Source: Ralstonia soli (GTDB taxonomy: Bacteria; Pseudomonadota; Gammaproteobacteria; Burkholderiales; Burkholderiaceae). From it: 64,000 bases of DNA. The notes below the pieces were generated by a model. That model ran no database searches, was not told where the DNA came from, and was given only the letters and a program-made list of their open reading frames with translations. The position numbers were made by a program, and so were the translations under genes. This document shows positions 26,970 through 35,383 of the stretch, piece after piece. Numbering within the stretch: position 1 is the stretch's first letter; the number at the start of each line of letters is the position of its first letter. The stretch lies in contig NZ_JAMXHT010000002.1 of the NCBI RefSeq assembly GCF_023955655.1, positions 310,001-374,000 of the forward strand, in the 5' to 3' direction.

Positions 26970-27260
26970 TTACCGATCGTCGCTGTGCACGGAAGACCCG
27001 TGGCGGCACAGCGCTTGCACTTCCATCGACATGTACGGAAAAAGCGGCAGCTGGCTCAGCACGTCGTGCAGGTGGGCCGGGCTCTCCACATCGAAGATGC
27101 TGACGTTGGCATAGCGGCCGGCGATGCGCCACAGGTGGCGCCAGACACCATCGCGCTGCAGTTGCTGTGCCATGTCCTTCTCTTGCGCCTTCAGCGCAGC
27201 GGCCTTCTCCGCATCCATGTCGGGCGGCAGATTGACGGTCATTTCCACATGAAACAGCAC
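26970..27260 (-). CDS. catC: muconolactone delta-isomerase CatC
   Basis: A 96-residue muconolactone isomerase, exactly the usual family length. It converts muconolactone to 3-oxoadipate enol-lactone in the catechol ortho-cleavage branch. Typical segments are LFHVEMTVNLPPDMD and LFPYMSMEVQALCRH. The start is a GTG at 27260, fixed by AAGGAG 6 nt upstream; a longer open frame to 27314 lacks a ribosome site. It is the last gene of the iac-cat transcription unit, downstream of the porin. Confidence 0.9.
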   Translation of the reverse strand: MLFHVEMTVNLPPDMDAEKAAALKAQEKDMAQQLQRDGVWRHLWRIAGRYANVSIFDVESPAHLHDVLSQLPLFPYMSMEVQALCRHGSSVHSDDR

Positions 27261-27334
27261 GGCGGGCTCCTTGGGATTTTGAGGGGAGGGCAGGCGTGCC
27301 ATGACTGCCGGCACGCCTTCGTACGCTCAGACGA

Positions 27335-28462
27335 TCAGAACTTGTGGCGGATACCGACTGCGGCACCGAGCATGCTCGTCTTGCCGGCCGCCAGCGGGTA
27401 GCCGCCGCTGTTGAGGTCGGTGCCGGCCTGATCCAGCACCAGGCCCGCATTGCGGGCGTAGGCCGCAGTCAGGTACACGTCGGTCCGCTTGGACAGGTTG
27501 TAGTCGGCCAAAAGCGCCAGCTGCCACGGGTTCGACCCCGTGGACGGCGCGCTGTTGACGGTCTTGATCTTTTCGTACGAATACTCAAGCGACAGGGCCA
27601 GCGCACTGGTGGCGTTGTAGACGGCGCCGAGCCAGTAGTAGTCGTCGCGCAGCGCAACCGCGCCGAGCGCATCCTTGTTCTGGCCCCAGCGATAGCCACC
27701 CATCAGCTTGGCAGGGCCGAAGACATAGCTGCCCGCCACGGCAGCCTTGCGGACGGTGCCCGAACCGAATGCGCCGCCGCCAATCGCCACGCTCGGGTTG
27801 TACTGGTCATAGACGAGCGCTGCGCCAAGCGGCCCGGCCGCGTAGGCCACGCCGGCACCGTAGCCGCTGTCGCGCCGGAACTGGCCTGGCACCTCGCCGT
27901 TGCCGCCGCCCGTGGGGCTTGCGCTGGGCACGCCGGTCCCGAACGACCAGTGCGCCTGGACATTCACCGGGCCGAACGAGCCCTTGTAGACGACCATGTT
28001 GTCCTGACGCAGGTTCAGGCCGGTCATCACCGGTACCGGCTCGTACTGGTTCGAATAGCCCATCGGCGCGAAGTTACCCATCAACTCGAACAGTGCGGTG
28101 TACTGACGGCCGAGGCTGATCTGGCCAAGGCTCTTGCTCTGCAGGCCGACGAACGCCTGACGGCCAAACAGGCGGCCGCCTTGCCCCGACGTGCCGGTGT
28201 CGACGAAGAAGCCGCTTTCCAGCACGAAGATGCCGGACAGGCCGCCGCCCAAGTCTTCCACGCCACGCATGCCCCAGCGCGAGCCGGACAGGCCGCCGCT
28301 GACGAGCGCAGCACGGTTGCCCGAGCCGCCGCCCGTGGTGGCCATGTTGGTGGCGTATTCCACGTTGGCATCGACCACGCCGTACAGCGTGACGTTCGAC
28401 TGTGCCTGTGCGGCGCTGGCGCATGCCAGCAAAGATGCGGCTGCGATGGACTGTATTTTCAT
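27335..28462 (-). CDS. Gram-negative trimeric porin (OmpC-like)
   Basis: A 375-residue outer-membrane porin with a signal peptide (cleavage at ASAAQA) followed by SNVTLYGVVDANVEY, the standard start of betaproteobacterial porins, and ending in Phe (GIRHKF). ATG 28462 is preceded by GAGGAG. It is inserted between catB and catC, so it is probably induced with them and lets IAA or catabolic intermediates into the periplasm. In other iac clusters transport genes are also embedded, but I cannot assign a specific iacT name. Confidence 0.88.
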   Translation of the reverse strand: MKIQSIAAASLLACASAAQAQSNVTLYGVVDANVEYATNMATTGGGSGNRAALVSGGLSGSRWGMRGVEDLGGGLSGIFVLESGFFVDTGTSGQGGRLFGRQAFVGLQSKSLGQISLGRQYTALFELMGNFAPMGYSNQYEPVPVMTGLNLRQDNMVVYKGSFGPVNVQAHWSFGTGVPSASPTGGGNGEVPGQFRRDSGYGAGVAYAAGPLGAALVYDQYNPSVAIGGGAFGSGTVRKAAVAGSYVFGPAKLMGGYRWGQNKDALGAVALRDDYYWLGAVYNATSALALSLEYSYEKIKTVNSAPSTGSNPWQLALLADYNLSKRTDVYLTAAYARNAGLVLDQAGTDLNSGGYPLAAGKTSMLGAAVGIRHKF

Positions 28463-28637
28463 GCTGCAGGGTCTCCTCTCGTGTTGTCTCCGAATGGGCA
28501 ATCCGGAGCGGCTTGATGCCGGTTTTTCCGCCGCGCCGCCTTGCGTGTGGCGCAGCAGGTCTTGCATAGCGACACGGTGCCGGGTCGCTATCGGGTTCTT
28601 TGGTGATGCGTCGGGATTCGGGCGTGCCCGCGTCGGA

Positions 28638-29771
28638 TCAATGGGCGTGGCGCACCATCCGCTCGATGCGCGGCCAATCGAACGTGATGCCGAGGCCGGG
28701 CGTGCTGGGCAGATGCAGTTTGAAATCCTGGTAGCACAGCGGCTCGGTCAGGATCTCTTCCGTCAGCAGCAGCGGGCCGAACAGCTCGGAGCCCCACTTC
28801 AGCGACGGGAATGTGCTGAAGAGGTGGGCCGATGCCATCGTGCCGGCCGCGCCTTCCAGCATCGTGCCGCCGTACAGGTCGATACCCGCCGCCGTAGCGA
28901 TGGAGGCCACGCTTGCCGCGCCGAGAAGCCCACCGGATTGCGCGATCTTCACGGCAAACACGTCAGCCGCACGTTCGTGCGCCAGCGCGAACGCATCGGT
29001 CGCGCCGTGCAGCGCTTCGTCGGCCATGATGGGAATGTGCGCGAGTTGCGTGAGCCGCTTGAGGCCCGCGCGGTTGGTGGCCGCAATCGGCTGCTCAACC
29101 AGGCTCACACCGGCCTCGGCCAGACGCGCGCCAGCCCAGATCGCTTCGCTTTCCGTCCAGGCCTGGTTCACGTCGACGCGCACATCGGCGTGGTTACCCA
29201 GTGCGCGTTTGATGGCAACCACGTGCGCAACATCCTCCGCTGCGGCGCGCAGGCCGATTTTCAGCTTGAACGCGCGGTGGCGGCGGGCCTCGATCATCGC
29301 TTCGGCTTCGGCGATATCGCGTTGCGTGTCACCGCTGGCAAGCGTCCATGCCACGTCGACGGCGTCGGTGCTGCGACCGCCGAACAGCTCCGACAACGGT
29401 ACGCCAAGGCGGCGTGCCTGCGCGTCGAACAGCGCGGTTTCGATCGCGCATTTGGCAAAGCGGTTGCCCTGGATGCGCTTGCGCAGCATTGCCATGACCG
29501 CACCGGGGCGCGTTGCGTCCAGGCCCTGCAGCATGGGCGCGACATACGTGTCGATGTTGACCTTGATGCTTTCGGGGCTTTCCTCGCCATACGCGAGGCC
29601 GCCGATCGTCGTGCCTTCGCCCACGCCTTCGACGCCGTCCGAGCATCGAAGCCGGACGAGCACCAGCGTCTGGCAGTTCATGGTTGCAACCGACAGTTTG
29701 TGCGGACGGATCGTGGGGACGTCGACGAGCAGCGTCTCGATGCGCTCGATGCGGACAGGGGTAGCGGTCAT
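28638..29771 (-). CDS. catB: muconate cycloisomerase CatB
   Basis: A 377-residue enolase-superfamily enzyme that lactonises cis,cis-muconate to muconolactone. The family stretch RPHKLSVATMNCQTLVLVRL is near the N-terminus, the catalytic KxK is in AFKLKIG, and metal-ligand regions DVRVDVNQAW and IMADEALHG are present; ELFGPLLLTEEIL is CatB-like. ATG 29771 begins 4 bp after the iacF stop, while an upstream start at 29825 would overlap iacF and lacks family similarity. It is encoded in the same run as the iac genes, downstream of iacF. Confidence 0.93.
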   Translation of the reverse strand: MTATPVRIERIETLLVDVPTIRPHKLSVATMNCQTLVLVRLRCSDGVEGVGEGTTIGGLAYGEESPESIKVNIDTYVAPMLQGLDATRPGAVMAMLRKRIQGNRFAKCAIETALFDAQARRLGVPLSELFGGRSTDAVDVAWTLASGDTQRDIAEAEAMIEARRHRAFKLKIGLRAAAEDVAHVVAIKRALGNHADVRVDVNQAWTESEAIWAGARLAEAGVSLVEQPIAATNRAGLKRLTQLAHIPIMADEALHGATDAFALAHERAADVFAVKIAQSGGLLGAASVASIATAAGIDLYGGTMLEGAAGTMASAHLFSTFPSLKWGSELFGPLLLTEEILTEPLCYQDFKLHLPSTPGLGITFDWPRIERMVRHAH

Positions 29772-29775
29772 GGCT

Positions 29776-30729
29776 TCAGAGGTCGAGGACGATGCGTGCC
29801 GTTCGTGCGCGCGATACGCAGGCACAGATCAGCCTGTTGGCGGCCTTCTCTTTTTTGGAGAGGCAGTTGTCGCGATGGTCGGGCTCGCCGGAGAGCACCG
29901 GCACCACGCAGGTGCCGCAGATGCCTTCGCGGCATTCGGTGTCGATGTCGCAGCCGGCGGCCTGCAGTGCGTCGACCAGCGAGACATCCGCCGCCACGAC
30001 GATCACCTTGCCGCTGCGCGCCAGCTCGGCTTCAAACGCACCGGCCGGCACTTCGCTGGCGACGGGCACGGCCTTGAAGTGCTCCAGGTGCACGGCATCC
30101 GGGCCGAGGCTGCGCTCGCCCACCGCAACCACGCGGTCCATGAAGGCGGCGGGGCCGCACGTGTAGGCATGTGTGCCGGGCGTGGCGTCCGCCATGCAGC
30201 GGGCGAGGGCGGGCTCCAGCGCATCCGGTTCCACGCCAAGGTGGAACGTCACCTTGCCCTGGAAGCGGGCCGATTCCAGCGTGGATACGAATGCCGCGTG
30301 CTCGCGTGAGCGCACGAAGTAATGCAGGTGAAACGGGCTGCCCTGGCGGGACAACGCATACGCCATGCTCAGCAGCGGCGTGATGCCGATGCCCGCTGCA
30401 AACAGCAGATGCGCACTGGCCTCGGGCGACAGGCTGAACAGGTTGCGCGGGCTGCCGATGGATAGCTCCGCACCTTCCCGCACGCCGTCGTACAGGGCGG
30501 ACGAACCGCCGCGCGATGCTTCTTCACGCTTCACGGCGATCAGGTAGGCGGACAGATCATCTGGCGGGCTGCACAGCGAATACTGGCGCGTCACGCCGGT
30601 CGGCCCGAGCACATCGACGTGCGCGCCGGGCTCGTATGCCTGCAGCGTGTGGCCATCCGCAGGGACCAGACGGAACGAGCGAATGCCAACCGCCTCGTCC
30701 ACCACCTTTTCGACTTTGACTTTGACCAT
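29776..30729 (-). CDS. iacF: IAA-pathway oxygenase reductase IacF (FMN/[2Fe-2S])
   Basis: A 317-residue class IA reductase like phthalate dioxygenase reductase: flavin-binding RQYSLCSPP, nucleotide-binding LLFAAGIGITPLLSMAYAL, and a C-terminal plant-type [2Fe-2S] domain with cysteines in CREGICGTC and a distal CL. It passes NADH electrons to the IacC/IacD oxygenase. It lies 15 bp after iacE. The gene order iacC-D-E-F matches known iac clusters, which supports the symbol. Confidence 0.88.
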   Translation of the reverse strand: MVKVKVEKVVDEAVGIRSFRLVPADGHTLQAYEPGAHVDVLGPTGVTRQYSLCSPPDDLSAYLIAVKREEASRGGSSALYDGVREGAELSIGSPRNLFSLSPEASAHLLFAAGIGITPLLSMAYALSRQGSPFHLHYFVRSREHAAFVSTLESARFQGKVTFHLGVEPDALEPALARCMADATPGTHAYTCGPAAFMDRVVAVGERSLGPDAVHLEHFKAVPVASEVPAGAFEAELARSGKVIVVAADVSLVDALQAAGCDIDTECREGICGTCVVPVLSGEPDHRDNCLSKKEKAANRLICACVSRARTARIVLDL

Positions 30730-30744
30730 GACTGGACCTCCCGA

Positions 30745-31485
30745 TCAGCGCATCAGCAGGCCGCCGTTGGCGTCCCAGTTCGCGCCAGTCACCGCACCGG
30801 CGGATTCGGCAGTGAGCAGCAGTACCACGTCGGCCACGTATTCCGCCGAGCCGAGCCGTTGCACCGGAATCGCGCGGCGGATGGCTTCAAGGCGCTCCGG
30901 CGCCACGGTCTCGTGCACGATCGGCAGGTCGAGAGGGCCGGGCGATACGCAGTTCACCGTGACGCCGCGCTCGGCCAGTTCACGCGCGAACACCTTGGTC
31001 AGCACCGCCACACCGCCCTTGGCTGCCGCGTAGTGCGCACCCGTGGCGGTGCCGCCGTTCTGGCCGGCGAGCGAGCCGATGTTGACGATGCGGCCGAAGC
31101 CGCGTTCGGCAAAGTGCGCGCCAAATACCTGCGAGCCGACAAACGTGCCGCGCAGGTTGATGGCGACGATGCGGTCGAATTCTTCGGGCGAGATGTCCAT
31201 CAGCGCCGACACTTGCGACTTGCCGGCGTTGTTGACCAGCACGTCGGTACCGCCCCAGTGTTCCTGCAGGGCCGCCCGGGCCGATTCGAACGCAGCCTTG
31301 TCGGTCACGTCCAGCGCCAGCGCAATGGCCGTGTCACCGCTGGCGTCGAGCGACTGCGCCACGGTGCGCGCCGCATCGACGTTCAGATCGGCAACGGCGA
31401 CCCGATAGCCAGCGGCGTGCATGCGGCGGGCAATGACTTCACCCAGACCGCGGGCCGCGCCCGTGATCAACGCAACACGTTTCAT
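30745..31485 (-). CDS. iacE: short-chain dehydrogenase IacE
   Basis: A 246-residue classical SDR: the cofactor motif TGAARGLGE (near residue 8), NNAGKSQ, the catalytic Ser in NIGSLAG and the YxxxK in YAAAKGG. In published iac systems IacE acts early, converting the hydroxylated IAA intermediate to dioxindole-3-acetate. It sits between the oxygenase beta subunit and its reductase. A cis-diol dehydrogenase role would be the alternative reading from context alone. Confidence 0.87.
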   Translation of the reverse strand: MKRVALITGAARGLGEVIARRMHAAGYRVAVADLNVDAARTVAQSLDASGDTAIALALDVTDKAAFESARAALQEHWGGTDVLVNNAGKSQVSALMDISPEEFDRIVAINLRGTFVGSQVFGAHFAERGFGRIVNIGSLAGQNGGTATGAHYAAAKGGVAVLTKVFARELAERGVTVNCVSPGPLDLPIVHETVAPERLEAIRRAIPVQRLGSAEYVADVVLLLTAESAGAVTGANWDANGGLLMR

Positions 31486-31493
31486 GGCGACTC

Positions 31494-31997
31494 CTACAGC
31501 AGGAAACCGAGCGCGTTCAGGCTATCGGTCGAGTTGATCAGGCGCACCACCTTCTGCTCCAGGCGGATGCCGTCTTCGGTGAAGCGCAGGCGGTGGGTCA
31601 GGTCGGCGGCGAAGAGCGTATGCACCTCGCGCTTGTAGGCGACGAGCAGTTGCGCGGAGTTCACCTCGATCACCTGGTCGTCATCGGTCGGCACTTCCAC
31701 AAAACGCGAGATGGTGCGCACGGTGCGCGCCGCGTCGACGGCCGACACCGAGTACCCCGAGGTCAAGCGCTCAAGGCGCATGGCGCGCATGCGCGCGTCG
31801 TCGTAGGCGTAGTTGAGCGTGGATGCAAAGTCGGTGGTGTCGTGGTCGATCGGCACCACGTACACGCCGGTCTCCATCCAGAGCGCGTTCCACGCGTGGT
31901 ACTCCTTGCGGTCCAGCAGTTCGGCCTCGCGCCAGATGAACTCGGTGGCGAGTTGGAGCGAGGGCGCCACGTGGCGCAGTTCGTTGGCTTTATTCAT
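31494..31997 (-). CDS. iacD: ring-hydroxylating oxygenase beta subunit IacD
   Basis: A 167-residue small subunit of a Rieske non-haem iron oxygenase, of the SnoaL/NTF2-like fold. Typical features are the N-terminal FIWREAELLDRKEYHAWNAL and the C-terminal RLRFTEDGIRLEQKVVRLI. It overlaps the end of iacC by 8 bp, implying coupled synthesis of the two subunits. Length is normal for the family. Confidence 0.88.
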   Translation of the reverse strand: MNKANELRHVAPSLQLATEFIWREAELLDRKEYHAWNALWMETGVYVVPIDHDTTDFASTLNYAYDDARMRAMRLERLTSGYSVSAVDAARTVRTISRFVEVPTDDDQVIEVNSAQLLVAYKREVHTLFAADLTHRLRFTEDGIRLEQKVVRLINSTDSLNALGFLL

Positions 31998-33285
31998 GGC
32001 TCATCATCCTTTTCCACATCCGATAGGCTTCGCGCATGCCACCTTCGTCGGTGGCATGGGACACCTTGTCGCCGTTCTCGGCAACGACTTCGCGGTTCAG
32101 CCCGCGGTTGACCAGGATCGGCACGCCTGTGCCCGCGTTGGCGCCGCGCTGCACGCGCTCCCAGGCTTCTGCGTCGTCAGGGCTGCCAAAGCCGAACGGA
32201 CCCTGGAAGTGCTCGTGGATGCGCAGGCGCTCGCGGTTGGCGATCTCGGGGCCGCCATCCATGCCGAGCGCAACGTGGCGAATTTCCGTCTCGGCCACCG
32301 ACACCGGGTGCAGCACGCGGAAGAACGCCATCGACATCGCCACGTTGGGGAACAGGTTCAGGTTGAACCCGGCGCCGTGCAGCGAACGCACGATGCGGCG
32401 CACCTGCTCGGGTGGATAGTCCTTCGACAGAGCTTCGATCACGTGAGCGAAGCGCTCCTGCAATTCCTCGGTACCGTCGTCGACGTCGAGGTCGACGTGC
32501 TCGGGCACCATCACCATCACGCTGTGACCGTTGCCCAGCGCATGCGTGACAGCCTTGTCATCGGTCATGAACGAGAGCATCTCGGAGGTCTCTTCATCCA
32601 CCGATGCCATCCACGACTTGTGGACGATCGGGAAGTGGTAGCCGTCGGTGGTGTTCTCGAGCTGGATCTTCCAGTTGCCCTGGAAGCGGAACTTGTGTTC
32701 GCCCTGCGTCTTGATCGGGTAGCCGGCGCCCTGCTTCATGAACAGGTCGATCCAGTGCTTGGCTTCACCGAGGAAATCGGTGAGCGGCTCGACATCCTGG
32801 TTGAAGCTGGCGAAGACCATGCCCGCGTAGCTTTCCACGCGCAGCGAGCGCAGCGGCAGCTCCGACTTGTCGAGGATGTCTTCATAGCCGTCGGGATACG
32901 GGAAAGCGCGCAGCTTGCCGTCCAGCGCGTACGACCAGCTGTGGTACGGGCAGGTGAAGCCCGTTGCGTTGCCCTTGTGCTTCTCGCACACAGTGGCTCC
33001 GCGATGGCGGCAGCGGTTTTCCAGCACGCGGATCGTGCCGCTCTTGTCGCGCACGACGATCACCGGCTGGCGGCCGATCTTGGTGGTCTTGAAGTCGCCC
33101 ACGTTGCGGACTTCGCTCTCGTGCGCCACCCAGATCCAGGTCTTGTAGAAGATGCGGTCGAGTTCGAGTTCGAACAGCGCGGGGTCGTGATAGAGCGAGC
33201 CGTCAACGCGGTCGTCCTGCACGCGTTGCTCTGGCTTGGCCGTGAAGGTCACGGGCTGATAGGTGGCGGGTTCGTTGGTGCACAT
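31990..33285 (-). CDS. iacC: Rieske oxygenase alpha subunit IacC
   Basis: A 431-residue catalytic subunit. Rieske ligands are C92/H94 (CRHRG) and C112/H115 (CPYHSW); the mononuclear iron histidines are H217 and H222 with bridging D214 (TTDGYHFPIVH). It resembles benzoate/anthranilate-type dioxygenases. In iac clusters the IacCD oxygenase acts after dioxindole-3-acetate formation, on the route to catechol. ATG 33285 has CGGAGT upstream. The combined context of iacA, B, I, H, D, E and F sets the name. Confidence 0.9.
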   Translation of the reverse strand: MCTNEPATYQPVTFTAKPEQRVQDDRVDGSLYHDPALFELELDRIFYKTWIWVAHESEVRNVGDFKTTKIGRQPVIVVRDKSGTIRVLENRCRHRGATVCEKHKGNATGFTCPYHSWSYALDGKLRAFPYPDGYEDILDKSELPLRSLRVESYAGMVFASFNQDVEPLTDFLGEAKHWIDLFMKQGAGYPIKTQGEHKFRFQGNWKIQLENTTDGYHFPIVHKSWMASVDEETSEMLSFMTDDKAVTHALGNGHSVMVMVPEHVDLDVDDGTEELQERFAHVIEALSKDYPPEQVRRIVRSLHGAGFNLNLFPNVAMSMAFFRVLHPVSVAETEIRHVALGMDGGPEIANRERLRIHEHFQGPFGFGSPDDAEAWERVQRGANAGTGVPILVNRGLNREVVAENGDKVSHATDEGGMREAYRMWKRMMSHE

Positions 33286-33303
33286 GTTGGTACTCCGTGA
33301 GGT

Positions 33304-34458
33304 TCAGGCGGCCGCACCACGGGCGGCGGTGGCTTGTTCGACGGCTTGTTCGATTCGGAAGGCAATGGCGCACAGCGTCTCGTCGTCGTGCTTGCGACCG
33401 ACCAGTTGCAGCCCAGCCTTGAGCGTGGTGTTCGGCAACGGAACGGGCAGCGTCAGCGCGGGATGGCCGCTGAGGTTGAACGGCCTGACCAGCGACGTCA
33501 GATTCAGGATGGGCTTGCCCGCCCGGACATCGGCCAGCAGGGGCGGCAGGTCGGGCAGGGTAGGCAGCGCGATTGCATCCGCTGTGTCGAGCAGGGCATC
33601 CAACTCCGCGCTGAATTGATGGCGCACCACCTCGGCGCGTGCCAGTTCGTCCGGGCTGACGCCGCGCGCGGCCAGCAGGCGCTGTTGCACGTCGGGCTGC
33701 AATGCGCCGGTGTCGGTGAGGTGGCCGAAGGCGGCCCACGTCTCGACGTTGATCACGCGCATGCCAGCCTGATACGCCGCGGCCATGCCTTCGAGCCGCA
33801 CCGGCTGAATCGCAAGACCGGATTGGCCGACTGCAGCCTCCACGGCTTGCAGCAGGCTCGCCTCGCATTCGACGTTGGTGAGCAGGCCGATGCGGAAGGG
33901 CTGGTTGGCGTTGCGTGCACGCTGCAAATCGAAGCCCGGCGCAATGACCGACATGGCGGCGACGATGCCGTCAACGGACCGTGCAAACGGGCCCACGCAG
34001 TCGAGTGAAGACTGTGCTGGATGCACGCCGCGTCGGCTCACGCGTCCGAAGGTGGGCTTCAGACCAGCCACGCCGCAGCACGCCGCCGGCATGCGGATGG
34101 AGCCGCCGGTATCGGTGCCGAGCGCAATGCCGACTTCGCCAGCGGCCACCGCCGCAGCCGAGCCGCTCGACGATCCGCCGGGAATCCTGTCAGGTGCCTG
34201 GGCGTTGACGGCCGTGCCGGCAAATTCGTTGATGCCCGAGATGCCGAACGCGAGCTCGTGCATCGTCGTCTTGCCGATGATCGACCAGCCCGCGTCGACG
34301 AGGCGGGAGATCACCTCCGCATGTTCTGCGGCCGGTGGTGCATCCGCCAGTGCGCGGCTGCCCGCGACGGTCGGGTAGCCCGCAATGTCGATCGAGTCTT
34401 TGATAGCGATGGCGGGGCCGGCGCCCCCCAACTCCAGGCGGGAGACAAAGTTCGTCAT
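33304..34458 (-). CDS. iacH: amidase-signature hydrolase IacH
   Basis: A 384-residue amidase-signature enzyme with the Ser-cisSer-Lys triad: Lys in AIAIKDSIDIAG (K20), cis-Ser in GTDTGGSIRMPA, and the nucleophile region PGGSSSGSAAAV. In iac operons IacH is proposed to hydrolyse a ring-opened amide or lactam intermediate. ATG 34458 overlaps the iacI stop by 4 bp (ATGA) and has AGAGGTGA upstream; a longer frame to 34527 lies inside iacI. No signal peptide, so cytoplasmic. Confidence 0.86.
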   Translation of the reverse strand: MTNFVSRLELGGAGPAIAIKDSIDIAGYPTVAGSRALADAPPAAEHAEVISRLVDAGWSIIGKTTMHELAFGISGINEFAGTAVNAQAPDRIPGGSSSGSAAAVAAGEVGIALGTDTGGSIRMPAACCGVAGLKPTFGRVSRRGVHPAQSSLDCVGPFARSVDGIVAAMSVIAPGFDLQRARNANQPFRIGLLTNVECEASLLQAVEAAVGQSGLAIQPVRLEGMAAAYQAGMRVINVETWAAFGHLTDTGALQPDVQQRLLAARGVSPDELARAEVVRHQFSAELDALLDTADAIALPTLPDLPPLLADVRAGKPILNLTSLVRPFNLSGHPALTLPVPLPNTTLKAGLQLVGRKHDDETLCAIAFRIEQAVEQATAARGAAA

Positions 34459-34976
34459 TGGGTCACCTCTTGTGCGGCGCTCTGCGGCAGGCACGACAGC
34501 CGCTCTGTGCGGAAGTGCTGGATGCAACAGATGCCGTCACGTTGAACAAACTCCACCGCCAGTCGCGCGCTGATCAGTTCCGACAGCCCGTCGCGATAGA
34601 CCGAGACCTGTTGCATGATCCAGTGGCCGCGCACGATGCCGGCCTCGGCCTGCAGTGATTCGCTTGTCAGAAAATGCACGTTGCGCACGAAATGCGGCGA
34701 CGGCGGGAGGTAGCTGCGTACGAATGCGCCGATTGCCGCTGGGCCCACGTGCCGCCCGAAGGTGGCCACATATTCGGCACCGGCGCCTTCCCAGACGGCG
34801 TCGTCGGCAAACAGCGCTTCCAACTCACCCTCGCGCGCGTCGGTCGGCGCCGGCACGTCGCACAACGACATGTAGCGCGACAGCACGCGGCGGGCAGCGT
34901 CCTGTGCTTCGAGGCAGTCCACGCGCTGAGCCAACGCCTCAATGGCGCGGTTGTCGGCAGTTTGCGAGGAGGTCAT
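34455..34976 (-). CDS. iacI: IacI, SnoaL/NTF2-like protein
   Basis: A 173-residue protein with the SnoaL/NTF2-like pattern (AARRVLSRYMSLCDVP, then ALFADDAVWEG). Its exact step in IAA breakdown is not settled in published systems, but iacI lies in the conserved block in all iac clusters I know. ATG 34976 is preceded by GAGGAGG. It lies between iacB and iacH, as expected for an iac operon of this type. Confidence 0.8.
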   Translation of the reverse strand: MTSSQTADNRAIEALAQRVDCLEAQDAARRVLSRYMSLCDVPAPTDAREGELEALFADDAVWEGAGAEYVATFGRHVGPAAIGAFVRSYLPPSPHFVRNVHFLTSESLQAEAGIVRGHWIMQQVSVYRDGLSELISARLAVEFVQRDGICCIQHFRTERLSCLPQSAAQEVTQ

Positions 34977-34980
34977 CGCC

Positions 34981-35349
34981 TCAGACCGCCTCTGCCGGGA
35001 TTTCGAGCGCACGGCCCACGCGGGCTTCCACCTTGGCGTAGCGCCACAGGCTGTATTCGCCCACCGGCGTGGTGCGGAACAGGTTGCACGCGGCGACCAC
35101 CGTGTCGTGGTCAGGCACGTCGGCCATGATGTAGACCGTCCACGGTGACGTGGTGGACGGGCCGACCATCAGGCGGTCGTCGTCGATCGTGCCCAGGACG
35201 TTGACGCCCGGCAGTTGCGACAGCGAACGCATCATGGTGCTGAATCCCTTCCACACCTCGATGCCCTTGCCCGTGGGCAGGTCAAAGAAGTTCTGAGTGA
35301 TGCCGATGCAGAAGAGGACGCGCAGCGGGCTCGTGTTCGATTGCGACAT
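34981..35349 (-). CDS. iacB: IacB, small conserved protein
   Basis: A 122-residue soluble protein without signal peptide: LFCIGITQNFFDLPTGKGIE near the N-terminus and WTVYIMADVPDHDTVVAACN later, which suggests a dimeric alpha+beta barrel (EthD/muconolactone isomerase-like). IacB is conserved in IAA-degrading clusters, and its exact role is unclear. ATG 35349 has GGGAG upstream and is the only start giving this protein; the longer open frame is antisense-like noise over iacA. Confidence 0.78.
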   Translation of the reverse strand: MSQSNTSPLRVLFCIGITQNFFDLPTGKGIEVWKGFSTMMRSLSQLPGVNVLGTIDDDRLMVGPSTTSPWTVYIMADVPDHDTVVAACNLFRTTPVGEYSLWRYAKVEARVGRALEIPAEAV

Positions 35350-35383
35350 GGTGGCTCCCGAGGGATGGATGGAACAGGTGGAA

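Noticed and set aside
28191-30077. 628-codon plus-strand frame over the porin, catB and iacF
   Set aside because: Opposite strand carries three well-supported genes; no recognisable protein features.
31990-33285. Benzoate or anthranilate dioxygenase (ben/ant) assignment for the Rieske oxygenase
   Set aside because: The alpha subunit resembles that group, but the flanking amidase, SnoaL-like, IacB-like and acyl-CoA dehydrogenase-like genes fit the iac cluster far better.
31813-33300. 495-codon plus-strand frame over iacC
   Set aside because: Antisense to a Rieske oxygenase with all ligands present.
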